A DNA stretch of 64,000 nt from Nonomuraea sp. PA05 (lineage in GTDB: Bacteria > Actinomycetota > Actinomycetes > Streptosporangiales > Streptosporangiaceae). The DNA is taken from contig NZ_VSEY01000021.1 in assembly GCF_008086045.1 (NCBI RefSeq), positions 1 through 64,000 of the forward strand, written 5' to 3'. This document shows, piece by piece, positions 1 through 8,145 of this stretch (positions within the stretch are counted from its first letter, which is position 1; each line of letters starts with the position of its first letter). Made by a program: the position numbers and the translations under genes. The notes under the pieces are model-generated. The model was not told the origin of the DNA. It searched no databases and saw nothing but the letters and a program-made list of their open reading frames with translations.

Positions 1-67
1 GCGCTGCGGGCGCAGGGGCGAGGGGCGGGCACGTCAGGCGTGCGGTGTGGGGGCGGGGGCGGGGTGC

Positions 68-146
68 GGGGGGGGGGGGGGGGGGGTTGGGGTGGGGGGG
101 GGGGGGGGGGGGGGGGGTGGGGGGGGGGGGGGTGGGGAGGGTGGGG
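68..146. repeat. Near-homopolymeric G tract
   Basis: About 79 bases are almost pure G on the plus strand, broken only by a few T and one A. No gene is plausible across it; all apparent frames are poly-Gly or poly-Pro. Such a tract can form G-quadruplexes and is also a typical place for sequencing or assembly length errors, so its true length is uncertain. Confidence 0.85.
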
Positions 147-586
147 CCGAACGGGGTTCTGGGGATGAGGGTGCCTGGGGGTGGCCGAGGCTGTGGATAA
201 CGTGCTGGGCGCTGATGTCACCTGCTGGATGTACGGGTGTGGTGGGCTTGCGGGCGTGAGCATGCGCGGTGTGCGGGTGTGCAGGCTGGCTGCTGGAGGC
301 CGAGGACGACGGCGGGTGGCGGGCGGCGACGGCGAGCAAGGCCGAGGTGTGGGCGTCAAAGGACGCGCATGGCGGCAGAAGCTGGAGTGAGGCGCCGAGT
401 GGGAGGAAGCCGGGCGCGAGGGGGTTGGAGGCGGTGAGCGCGAGGTTCAGGGGGCTGGGGGGCGAGGGGCCTCAGAGGTTGGGCGCCAACGGGCCTCAGA
501 AGGCGAACCGGCAGGAGGATAGCGAGCTCAGGAGGCGCGGCGAGCGGGCCAGGAGGCGAGCGGAACCCAGGCGGGCCGACTCTGGG
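147..586. other. Gene-free G-rich stretch
   Basis: I see no credible gene here. Open frames exist on both strands, but they are Arg/Gly/Pro/Ala-rich products of GC skew with no family resemblance. Short imperfect repeats of a gcctcag-type motif occur near 468-500. Confidence 0.5.
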
Positions 587-715
587 GGCGGTAGGTGCCA
601 GGGGCGGGCCAGCCCTGCGGGGCGGTAGGTGCCAAGTGGGCCAGCCCCGGGAGGCGGTAGGTGCCAAGGGCGAGCCAGCCCCGGAAGGGCGGTGAGTGCC
701 AGGGGCGGGCGGGCC
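587..715. repeat. Imperfect tandem repeat, about 34 bp, four copies
   Basis: The motif GGCGGTAGGTGCCA (fourth copy GGCGGTGAGTGCCA) recurs at 587, 621, 653 and 688, each followed by a G/C-rich filler ending near GCCAGCCCC. Periods are 34, 32 and 35 bp. There are no unique spacers, so this is a degenerate tandem repeat and not a CRISPR array. It lies in non-coding DNA left of the 6C RNA. Confidence 0.8.
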
Positions 716-904
716 GGGTGTCAGGGGGATGCAATGGTGACGGCCATCGCGTGGTCCCTCGAATGGTGTGCAATCCAAAGTCGAAGAACGACAGGCGATG
801 GCCGCGGTCAACAGTGTGGCGTCAGGGCGACGGCCAGGCACGCCGGTTCGGGACCAGGGGCCCCGACTTGTTGGCAGCGGGTGAAGACCGGCTGAACAGG
901 TGGG

Positions 905-992
905 GAAAAGGGGCGACCCCCGCCGGGGGGGAGAGCGGGGGTCGCCTGATCGGTCCGGCTCCGGGGGGGTAGAGCCGGTCCCGTTTCAGAAG
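905..992 (-). ncRNA. 6C-type small RNA
   Basis: On the minus strand two consecutive hairpins both carry a run of seven C in the loop. Hairpin 1 (955-978) has a CCGGCTC/GAGCCGG stem. Hairpin 2 (912-946) has a 12-bp GGCGACCCCCGC stem and is followed by CCTTTT, as in an intrinsic terminator. Two stem-loops with at least six C per loop define the actinobacterial 6C RNA family. In mycobacteria 6C lies near the acs/marP/whiB4 region, which fits the genes to the right. The 5' end is estimated. The exposed C loops are known in other species to base-pair with G-rich mRNA leaders; the targets here are unknown. Confidence 0.82.
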
Positions 993-1514
993 AAAGCTTT
1001 CATCACTACACCGGAGCCTGGCAAGGGACTTGCAAACCTATCCCGTGCAACGGCGCTCCAGTTCGGGCGATACCACCGTATGCTGCCCGATCGACGCGAG
1101 TTTCGTCGAGGAGCAATCTCGCATTTTCGCCAAGTTTTTTCGTCACCGGATAACGATCACATAAAGCCGATCACGTAGAGTAATAGTCACAGCTTGGTAA
1201 CCGGGTACTCCAACCTACGGGCCGCCCACGCGCTGGAGCGCCATCCCACGCGCGGGTAAAGGTCTTGGTGCGAGGGGTTCCCATCAGGGCGGATCCGTCG
1301 TAGAAAGGTGACACGGACCACTTGTCCGGGTGCATCAGCCGGGCACCCACGCGCGACCAGCCGCGGGAGGCGCGTCGTGACGGGCTTGACCCGCTCCGAC
1401 GGATTGAGGTGCACGCTTGGTAACCCGGTGTGATGCACCGGCAGACGGCGTTCCATGACTGGGACGCCGTCAGCTATGTCAGCAGCGCCGGAGGGTCGCC
1501 TCGCTGCCGGAGGG
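993..1514. other. Intergenic region with repeats; no gene
   Basis: No supported gene. The region is less GC-rich near 1090-1200. It contains a direct repeat CGATCAC at 1154-1160 and 1168-1174, and two copies of a CTTGGTAACC-GGGT motif near 1193 and 1420. A GGGTGC/GCACCC hairpin lies near 1328-1349. These could be promoter or regulator sites, including one for the 6C RNA on the minus strand, but I cannot assign them. Confidence 0.4.
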
Positions 1515-2300
1515 TTAGCCGCGCTGCAGGGCCTCACAGATCGCAGTCGTCTCGCGCACGCCGAGGGTTACCGCGGAGGCACAGTGTTGTACCCAGGCGG
1601 CGACGCCCTCTGCCGAGCCCTCAAGGTAGGCGCGCAGCGCGTCCGCGTACGGCAGCTCCAGGTGCCCCACCTCCACCGCCACCAGCGACTTCGGATCCAG
1701 GCCGTACTCGACGAGCGTGAGCCGCCCCGCCGAGCGGGCCACGATCCCGTCCGCCGTGCCGAACGGCCGTAGCACCGCGAGCTCGGCGTGCACCACTGCG
1801 GCCAGCACGATCGCGGGGGCCTTCGTGGGGCGTTCGAGGAGGTCTAGCAGGCCTTCCATACGGGCCACCGTGTCGGCCGCGCCTGGGGCCGGGCCTAGGG
1901 AGAGCAGGTCGGGGGCCTCGTCGGAGGTGCGGGGACGGCCGAGCGCCTCCTGCGGCGCGAGGCCGGCGGCGGCGACGGCGTGCAGCCGGGCGAGCACCTG
2001 CCTGGGCGCCTTCCGCCAGGTCGAGCCCATCCTGCCCATCTCCGCCGACGCGCGCAGCGCCCCCTGGACGAGCGGGTCGTGCACCTCGTCGCGGCGCAGG
2101 GCGTCCAAGGGCACGTCCACGCCCTCGACGGCGGCCGAGGCGCGCGCGCCGCGCAGGGACGACTCGGTGGACACCGCCGGGCTGGCCCGGCGCAGGACAC
2201 GGTGGCGGTAGAGCCGGTCTACGGCCTGCCGGGCCTCGTCCACCGCCTCCGGGACGCCGGGGAGCTGGGCGACGACGGCCAACGGGTCTGGGTCACTCAC
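1515..2300 (-). CDS. Fic-like protein with degenerate active site
   Basis: The 261-residue product, alpha-helical by composition, resembles the small protein next to acs in many actinomycetes that is often labelled oxidoreductase but has a Fic-like fold signature. Around residues 175-190 the line HAELAVLRPFGTADGIVAR aligns with the Fic motif HPFxxGNGRxxR. The catalytic His is replaced by Arg (RPF) and the GNGR segment reads ADGIV. AMPylation by the classical mechanism is therefore unlikely. A GTG start at 2300 is used; the upstream ribosome site is weak. It is divergent from acsA across about 700 bp. The true function is unknown. Confidence 0.65.
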   Translation of the reverse strand: MSDPDPLAVVAQLPGVPEAVDEARQAVDRLYRHRVLRRASPAVSTESSLRGARASAAVEGVDVPLDALRRDEVHDPLVQGALRASAEMGRMGSTWRKAPRQVLARLHAVAAAGLAPQEALGRPRTSDEAPDLLSLGPAPGAADTVARMEGLLDLLERPTKAPAIVLAAVVHAELAVLRPFGTADGIVARSAGRLTLVEYGLDPKSLVAVEVGHLELPYADALRAYLEGSAEGVAAWVQHCASAVTLGVRETTAICEALQRG

Positions 2301-2547
2301 AGGATCCGACCTTACCCGCGCGTTCGTGGCTGCCTGACCGAGCGGGCGGACCGTGACCGTCAGGAGCGAGGCGACCTCGGGTGGGGCTGGTCAGGTGGTG
2401 GGTGGAGCTGACCTGGTGTGCCGTCAGCAGCGCGTCGGCACGGTAGGCGGCGCGGTAGGCGGCGCGGTAGGCGGCCAGCGGACAGGGCGGCCACCAGCCT
2501 GGGCGGCCGGGGCGCCAGAGGCGACAGCGGCGGCTAGAGCGGCCGGG
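2301..2547. other. Intergenic, short tandem repeats
   Basis: No gene is seen. A 12-bp unit (GGCGCGGTAGGC type) repeats about three times at 2441-2477 just left of the 37-bp repeat array. Confidence 0.5.
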
Positions 2548-2693
2548 GCGGTCAGAGGCTTGGCCCCCGGCGCCCCATGCCCGGGCGGTCAGAGGCTCGG
2601 CCCCCCGCGCCCCATGCCCGGGCGGTCAGAGGCTCGGCCCCCCGCGCCCCATGCCCGGGCGGTCAGAGGCTTGGCCCCCGCGCCCCTGGGCCG
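2548..2693. repeat. 37-bp tandem repeat, four copies
   Basis: The motif GCGGTCAGAGGCT recurs at 2548, 2585, 2622 and 2659, an exact 37-bp period. The rest of the unit is CCCCCG/GCGCCCCATGCCCGG filler, nearly identical in all copies. There are no spacers, so this is a minisatellite-like array in the acsA upstream region, not CRISPR. Confidence 0.9.
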
Positions 2694-2999
2694 AACCCAC
2701 ACATCCCCCAACCGAGCTGACGCTTGGTGGGTGGTAGATGGCGCAGCGTGACCGCCGCTCCCCCACGTACGCCAGAAAAACCAGCACGGACGGGGCCCAT
2801 AAAGCACCCCTCATCCCCCCACCGCATATTCTCAAGATTTCAGGATGACAACATTTCAATAGCGTTTGTCATGCGCACGGATAATCATCACCCGCCCCCA
2901 CCCACTCGGTACAGACCTGTCTAGACCTCTTGTGTACGACGGTCATGAGCTGGTGAAGTGGGACACGAACCTGACCAATCTGGCCATAGAAGGAGCACG

Positions 3000-4976
3000 A
3001 TGGTGGCCCCGGAGACCGCTGGCAATGAGCCCCAGGCGCTGTCCAACCTGCTGAAGGAGAACCGCCGGTTCGCACCGCCGGCCGACCTGGCGGCGGCCGC
3101 GAACGTGACCGAAGCCGCCTACAACGAGGCCGCCGCCGACCGCCTGGCCTTCTGGGAGCGTGCGGCCGAGCGGCTGACCTGGGCCAAGCGGTGGGACACG
3201 ACGCTGGAGTGGAAGGCGCCGTTCGCCAAGTGGTTCGTGGGCGGCGAGCTGAACGTCGCCTACAACTGCGTCGACCGTCACGTGGAGGAGGGGCGCGGCG
3301 ACAAGGTCGCCTACCACTGGGAGGGCGAGCCCGACGGCGACACCCGCACCCTGACCTACAGCGACCTCAAGCGCGAGGTCAGCAAGGCCGCCAACGCCCT
3401 GGCGGAGCTGGGCGTGAGCAAGGGCGACCGGGTCGCCATCTACATGCCGATGATCCCCGAGCTGCCGATCGCGATGCTGGCCTGCGCCCGCATCGGGGCG
3501 ATCCACTCGGTGGTGTTCGGCGGGTTCTCGGCGAGCGCGCTGAAGAGCCGGATCGACGACGCCGACGCCAAGCTGGTCATCACGGCCGACGGCGGCTACC
3601 GCAGGGGCAAGCCGTCGGCGCTCAAGCCGACGGTGGACGAGGCCGTCGCCGAGTGTCCGCAGGTGGAGCACGTCCTCGTCGTACGGCGTACCGGCGAGGA
3701 CGTCGCCACCAACGGCAAGGACGTCTGGTGGCACGATCTGGTGGAGCGCCAGAGCGACCAGCACACCGCGGAGCCGCACGGCGCCGAGGACCCGCTGTAC
3801 ATCCTCTACACCAGCGGCACCACCGGTAAGCCGAAGGGCATCCTGCACACCACCGGCGGCTACCTGACGCAGACGGCCTGGACGCACCACGCGGTCTTCG
3901 ACCTCAAGCCGGAGACCGACATCTACTGGTGCACGGCCGACATCGGCTGGGTGACGGGCCACTCCTACATCGTGTACGGCCCCCTCGCCAACGGCGCGAC
4001 GAGCGTCATCTACGAGGGCACCCCGGACACGCCGCACCGCGGCCGGTTCTGGGAGATCGTCCAGAAGTACAAGATCACGATCCTGTACACCGCCCCGACG
4101 GCGATCCGGACGTTCATGAAGTGGGGCGACGACATCCCCGCCAAGTACGACATGTCCAGCCTGCGCATCCTGGGTTCGGTCGGCGAGCCGATCAACCCCG
4201 AGGCCTACGTCTGGTACCGCGAGCACATCGGCGGCGAGCGCTGCCCCGTCGTGGACACCTGGTGGCAGACCGAGACCGGCGCCATCATGATCAGCCCGCT
4301 GCCCGGCGTGACCGCCGCCAAGCCGGGCGCGGCCATGCGCCCGCTGCCCGGCATCGTCGCCGACGTGGTGGACGACCAGGGCAACGCCGTGCCGAACGGC
4401 GGCGGCGGCTTCCTGGCCGTGCGCGAGCCGTGGCCGTCCATGCTGCGCACGATCTGGGGCGACGACCAGCGCTACATCGACACCTACTGGAGCCGTTTCG
4501 AGGGCATGTACTTCCCCGGCGACGGCGCCAAGAAGGACGAGGACGGCGACCTGTGGCTGCTCGGCCGCGTGGACGACGTCATGCTGGTCTCCGGCCACAA
4601 CATCTCCACCACCGAGGTGGAGAGCGCGCTGGTCAGTCACCCGAAGGTGGCCGAGGCGGCCGTGGTCGGCGCGACCGACCCGCTGACGGGCCAGGCCATC
4701 GTGTCGTTCGTGATCCTGCGCGGCACGGCGGAGGAGAGCCCGGACATCGCCGCCGAGCTGCGCGACCACGTGGCCAAGACGCTCGGCCCGATCGCCAAGC
4801 CGCGTCAGATCCTGGTGGTGCCCGAGCTGCCCAAGACCCGCTCCGGCAAGATCATGCGCCGCCTCCTGCGCGACGTGGCGGAGAACCGCAGCATCGGTGA
4901 CGTCACCACGCTGGCCGACAGCACCGTGATGAACCTGATCTCGGAGAAGCTGCCGAGCGCCAAGTCGGAGGACTGA
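3000..4976 (+). CDS. acsA: Acetyl-CoA synthetase (acetate-CoA ligase)
   Basis: This is a full-length (658 aa) cytosolic AMP-forming acetyl-CoA synthetase that activates acetate through acetyl-AMP to acetyl-CoA. The adenylation P-loop ILYTSGTTGKPKG lies near residue 275. WWQTETG (about 420) and YWSRFEGMYFPGDGAK (about 498-513) are diagnostic of Acs. The C-terminal PKTRSGKIMRR carries the Lys that is reversibly acetylated in the family. ATG 3000 is chosen over an in-frame upstream GTG at 2958 because of the AGAAGGAGCACG ribosome site. A strong terminator follows at 4987-5028, so it is probably monocistronic. Synteny with marP, nth, crp and whiB4 downstream supports orthology with mycobacterial acs. 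Confidence 0.96.
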   Translation: MVAPETAGNEPQALSNLLKENRRFAPPADLAAAANVTEAAYNEAAADRLAFWERAAERLTWAKRWDTTLEWKAPFAKWFVGGELNVAYNCVDRHVEEGRGDKVAYHWEGEPDGDTRTLTYSDLKREVSKAANALAELGVSKGDRVAIYMPMIPELPIAMLACARIGAIHSVVFGGFSASALKSRIDDADAKLVITADGGYRRGKPSALKPTVDEAVAECPQVEHVLVVRRTGEDVATNGKDVWWHDLVERQSDQHTAEPHGAEDPLYILYTSGTTGKPKGILHTTGGYLTQTAWTHHAVFDLKPETDIYWCTADIGWVTGHSYIVYGPLANGATSVIYEGTPDTPHRGRFWEIVQKYKITILYTAPTAIRTFMKWGDDIPAKYDMSSLRILGSVGEPINPEAYVWYREHIGGERCPVVDTWWQTETGAIMISPLPGVTAAKPGAAMRPLPGIVADVVDDQGNAVPNGGGGFLAVREPWPSMLRTIWGDDQRYIDTYWSRFEGMYFPGDGAKKDEDGDLWLLGRVDDVMLVSGHNISTTEVESALVSHPKVAEAAVVGATDPLTGQAIVSFVILRGTAEESPDIAAELRDHVAKTLGPIAKPRQILVVPELPKTRSGKIMRRLLRDVAENRSIGDVTTLADSTVMNLISEKLPSAKSED

Positions 4977-4986
4977 GAACCCCCTC

Positions 4987-5028
4987 ATAAGGCCGCATGT
5001 CCCCACAAAGTGGGTCATGCGGCCTTAT
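4987..5028 (+). terminator. Terminator after acsA
   Basis: A 13-bp perfect stem ATAAGGCCGCATG/CATGCGGCCTTAT encloses a loop that can pair further (CCCA/TGGG). It lies 10 bp after the acsA stop. There is only a weak AT tail. Confidence 0.8.
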
Positions 5029-5120
5029 ATAGGTACGCTTGGGGGCAGGTGTGCCGGGAAGTCTGGTCGGCGAACAAGCAAGGCATGCAGGCTTCGTGCC
5101 GATCCGACCCCAGGAGTTCC

Positions 5121-6323
5121 GTGCGTATCGAACAGTGGCCCTTCCCCACCGGCGCCCGCTATGCCCGCGCCCTCGCCGAGGCCCTGCGCACGGAGACGAT
5201 CGGCGGCATCATCATGCTCGTCGCCGCCGTCGTCGCCCTGATCTGGGCGAACGTCTCCATGGACGGCTACGAGGCGCTGCGCCACGCCACGCTCGGCCCC
5301 ATGGAGCTGTACCAGTGGGTCCAGCACGGCCTGCTGACGATCTTCTTCTTCGTGGCGGGGCTGGAGGTCAAGGAGGAGTTCGTCCACGGCGAGCTGTCCA
5401 ACCCGCGCAAGGCCGCCCTCCCGATCATCGCCTCGCTGGCCGGCATGGTGCTGCCCGCCGTCGTGTTCCTGCTGGTGAGCTGGGGTGCGGAGGACGCCGC
5501 CAAGGGCTGGGCCATCCCCACCGCCACCGACATCGCCTTCGCGCTGGCCGTACTCGCCGTCACGGCCGGCGCGATGCCCGCCGCGCTCCGCGCGTTCCTG
5601 CTGACCTGCGCCGTCGTGGACGACCTGGGCGCCATCGCGGTCATCGCCGTCTTCTACACCGAGCACGTGAACGTCGCCCTGCTGCTGCTCGGCGCGGCGC
5701 TCGTGGCCGCGTACGGGCTGGCCCAGCGCCGCCACGTCACCAGCCCGTGGCTGCTCCTGCCGCTCGCCGTCGCCGCCTGGTACGCCGTGGAGGCCAGCGG
5801 CGTGCACGCCACCGTCGCGGGCGTCGCGCTCGGCCTGATGACCAGGGTCACCACGGCCGACGGCGAGACGCGCTCCCCGGCCGAGGCCGCCGATCACTAC
5901 TTCCGCCCCGTTTCTGCGGGTGTGGCCGTGCCCGCCTTCGCGTTCGTGTCGGCGGGGGTGAAGCTGGACGGATCAAGCCTCGGCGCTATCTTTTCCGATC
6001 GGGTAGTTCTGGGAGTGATAGCGGGACTCGTACTCGGTAAGTTCCTCGGAGTGTTCGGCGGTGCCTGGCTGTCAGTGCGGCTCGGCCTGGCGAGACTGTC
6101 GGAGGAGCTGCACTGGCGGGACATGGCGGCGGTGTCACTGCTGGCCGGGATCGGGTTCACGGTGTCACTGCTGATCGCCGACCTGGCGTACGGTGACGAC
6201 CGGCAGCGCGCCGAGGCCGTCACCACCGGGATCCTCGCGGCGAGCGTCATCGCGTCGATCCTGGCGGCGGTGCTGCTCAACATGAGGGTACGCAAGCGTC
6301 GCAATGCGCTGGATGATGTTTGA
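5121..6323 (+). CDS. nhaA: Na+/H+ antiporter NhaA
   Basis: This 400-residue polytopic membrane protein exchanges cytoplasmic Na+ for external H+. The NhaA signature is clear: an FFFVAGLEVKEEF segment near residue 75, WAIPTATDIAFALAV near 132, and the ion-binding Asp pair in TCAVVDDLGAIAVIAVFY near 165. About eleven hydrophobic segments are visible. GTG 5121 is chosen because GGAG sits five bases upstream and because it removes a non-homologous leader of about 37 residues. The next gene starts 31 bp downstream, so nhaA may be read with the holin-like and hydrolase genes. Confidence 0.94.
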   Translation: MRIEQWPFPTGARYARALAEALRTETIGGIIMLVAAVVALIWANVSMDGYEALRHATLGPMELYQWVQHGLLTIFFFVAGLEVKEEFVHGELSNPRKAALPIIASLAGMVLPAVVFLLVSWGAEDAAKGWAIPTATDIAFALAVLAVTAGAMPAALRAFLLTCAVVDDLGAIAVIAVFYTEHVNVALLLLGAALVAAYGLAQRRHVTSPWLLLPLAVAAWYAVEASGVHATVAGVALGLMTRVTTADGETRSPAEAADHYFRPVSAGVAVPAFAFVSAGVKLDGSSLGAIFSDRVVLGVIAGLVLGKFLGVFGGAWLSVRLGLARLSEELHWRDMAAVSLLAGIGFTVSLLIADLAYGDDRQRAEAVTTGILAASVIASILAAVLLNMRVRKRRNALDDV

Positions 6324-6354
6324 CACGGCCACCAGGCCTCGATAGGAGACGTTC

Positions 6355-6795
6355 ATGCCGCAGACTCCCGAGGAAGAATCCCTGGGCTCGCTGGTCGCCC
6401 AGGCGAGCAGCCACATCTCGGACCTGATCCGCTCGGAGATCGAGCTGGCCAAGGCCGAGTTCAGGTTCGACGCCAAACGGGTCGGCACGGCGGCGGGGCT
6501 GTTCGCCGCGGCCGCCTTCATGGCGCACCTGTGCCTGATCCTCGCCTCGTTCGCGATCGGGTTCGCGCTGGCCGAGTGGCTGCCGACCTGGCTGGCCTTC
6601 CTCATCGTGACCCTGTTCTACCTGGTGGTCGCGAGCTTCCTGGTGTGGGTCGGCACCCGCCGGCTCAAGGGGCTGGCCGGGATGAAGCGGACGACCCGTT
6701 CCATCAAGGACCTGAAGGAGATCGCCACGCCTGAGGAGCAGGCGCTGCCCGCGCTCAACCCGGATCGCGAGCCGGTGACCCGCGATGGCACCTGA
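6355..6795 (+). CDS. Holin-X/phage-holin-superfamily membrane protein
   Basis: A 146-residue protein with a soluble amphipathic N-terminus (residues 1-45, SLGSLVAQASSHISDLIRSEIELAKAEF pattern split by charges), two adjacent transmembrane helices (about 48-70 and 78-102) and a charged C-terminal tail. This is the layout of the actinobacterial Holin-X/DUF1469 family (PF07332), which is chromosomal and not phage-derived. AGGAGACGTTC precedes the ATG. Its last codons overlap the next gene by 11 bp. Its cellular role is unknown. Confidence 0.82.
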   Translation: MPQTPEEESLGSLVAQASSHISDLIRSEIELAKAEFRFDAKRVGTAAGLFAAAAFMAHLCLILASFAIGFALAEWLPTWLAFLIVTLFYLVVASFLVWVGTRRLKGLAGMKRTTRSIKDLKEIATPEEQALPALNPDREPVTRDGT

Positions 6796-7705
6796 CGAGT
6801 CGGTCGTCCACATCGAGGGGCCGTGGACGCACCGCGCGGTGCACGCGGGCGGCACCCGCTTCCACGTCGTCGAGGCGGGGACGGGCCCGCTGGTCCTGCT
6901 GCTGCACGGGTTCCCGCAGTTCTGGTGGACCTGGCGGCACCAGCTCGTCTCGCTGTCCGCGGCCGGCTACCGGGCCGTCGCGGTCGACCTGCGCGGCTAC
7001 GGCGGCAGCGACAAGCCGCCGCGCGGCTACGACCTGCCCACGCTGGCCGCCGACGCGACCGGGCTGATCAGGGCGCTGGGCGAGACCGGGGCGATCGTGG
7101 TGGGCCACGACTGGGGCGGCCTGCTGGCCTGGACGATGGCCGTGCTCGACCCCAAGTGCGTGCGCCGGCTCGTCGCCGTCTCCGCGCCGCACCCGCTGCG
7201 GCTGCGCAACGCCCTGCTGACCGACCCGTTCGGGCAGCTCAAGGCCAGTCGCAGGACGATCGGCTACCAGCTCCCGCTGCTGCCTGAGCGCCGGCTCACC
7301 CGGCACGACGCGGCGATGGTGGGGCGGCTGCTGGAGGAGCGGTCGCGGCCCGGGTGGCCGGAGCCCGAGGAGTCGCGTACGTACCGGGAGGCGTTCAGCA
7401 TCCCCACCGTGGCGCACTGCGCGCTGGAGTACCACCGCTGGTTCGGCCGCTCCCAATTCAGGCCCGACGGGCGGCGCTTCGCGCGCGCCATGCGCACCGA
7501 AGTGGAGGCGCCCACGCTGCACCTGCACGGGGCGCTCGACCCGAGCGTCCTGCCGCGTACGGCACAGGGTTCGAGCCGCTACGTGGCGGCACCTTACAGG
7601 TGGCGGCTGTTCGAGGGAGCCGGCCACTTCCCCCACGAGGAGATCCCCGACGTGTTCGACACCGAGCTGCTCGGCTGGCTGACCGATCCGGAGCCCGACC
7701 GATGA
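6785..7705 (+). CDS. Alpha/beta hydrolase, epoxide-hydrolase-like
   Basis: The 306-residue protein has the alpha/beta-hydrolase fold. HGFPQFWWTWR near residue 40 holds the oxyanion HGxP motif, and VVGHDWGGLLAW near 107 has an Asp nucleophile, as in epoxide hydrolases and haloalkane dehalogenases. The catalytic His is in GAGHFPHEE near 280. The ATG at 6785 overlaps the preceding gene by 11 bp and the stop overlaps the DUF309 start (ATGA), so the three genes are translationally coupled. The substrate is unknown. Confidence 0.88.
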   Translation: MAPDESVVHIEGPWTHRAVHAGGTRFHVVEAGTGPLVLLLHGFPQFWWTWRHQLVSLSAAGYRAVAVDLRGYGGSDKPPRGYDLPTLAADATGLIRALGETGAIVVGHDWGGLLAWTMAVLDPKCVRRLVAVSAPHPLRLRNALLTDPFGQLKASRRTIGYQLPLLPERRLTRHDAAMVGRLLEERSRPGWPEPEESRTYREAFSIPTVAHCALEYHRWFGRSQFRPDGRRFARAMRTEVEAPTLHLHGALDPSVLPRTAQGSSRYVAAPYRWRLFEGAGHFPHEEIPDVFDTELLGWLTDPEPDR

Positions 7706-8145
7706 GAGACCGCGACACCGAGGGCAGGCCGCGCAACGCCCGGCCGCGCGACGCCTACGGCCGGCCGCTGCCCTACGGGTCCCCCGGCATGCCCAGAGTG
7801 CCCGACGACTACGCCCCCAGCACCGAGCAGGCGCTGGCCGACGGGCGGCGGTTCCTGGAGGAGGGGCTGCCGTTCAACGCGCACGAGGTGTTCGAGGGGC
7901 GGTGGAAGTGCGCTCCTGAGGAGGAGCGGGAGCTGTGGCAGGGGCTGGCGCAGATCTGCGTCGGGCTGACGCACCTGCAGCGGGGCAACGGGCGCGGGGC
8001 GGTGACGCTGTTCAGCCGGGGGGCGGCCAAGGCGCAGTCGTACGGCGGCGCGTACGACCCCGTCGGCAAGGCGGCCTCCGCGCTCACGCAGGACACCGAG
8101 CCTGACGAGGCCGTGGCCCTGATTCTGGACAAGCTCCCCCGCTAA
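7702..8145 (+). CDS. DUF309 domain protein
   Basis: The 147-residue protein carries the DUF309 helical signature: FNAHEVFEGRWKCAP near residue 55, WQGLAQICVGLTHLQRGN near 75-95, then a region rich in Gly and Ala. The first 45 residues are charged and Pro-rich. It is coupled to the hydrolase by an ATGA overlap. It converges with the TetR gene and their 3' ends overlap by 4 bp. The biochemical function of the family is not established. Confidence 0.85.
   Translation: MRDRDTEGRPRNARPRDAYGRPLPYGSPGMPRVPDDYAPSTEQALADGRRFLEEGLPFNAHEVFEGRWKCAPEEERELWQGLAQICVGLTHLQRGNGRGAVTLFSRGAAKAQSYGGAYDPVGKAASALTQDTEPDEAVALILDKLPR

Noticed and set aside
356..841. 161-codon minus-strand frame in the left repeats
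   Set aside because: Pro/Arg/Ala repeats dictated by the tandem DNA repeats, no ribosome site, no family.
993..1514. A riboswitch (c-di-AMP/ydaO, TPP or cobalamin) in the left intergenic DNA
   Set aside because: I looked for the conserved cores of these classes on both strands and did not find them; only the 6C hairpins are convincing.
1187..1537. 116-codon minus-strand frame and a 37-codon frame inside the same stretch (start near 1286)
   Set aside because: No ribosome site, no recognisable family, and the longer one overlaps the Fic-like gene end. They may be leader DNA rather than genes.
2548..2693. CRISPR array
   Set aside because: Repeat units are contiguous with no unique spacers and no cas genes nearby; the same holds for 587-715 and 21771-21908.
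2943..5018. 691-codon minus-strand frame across acsA
   Set aside because: It is exactly antisense to a perfect acetyl-CoA synthetase and has Gly/Arg/His/Val shadow composition.
6355..6795. Prophage holin
   Set aside because: No phage genes are nearby, and the family is a common chromosomal membrane protein in actinomycetes despite its name.
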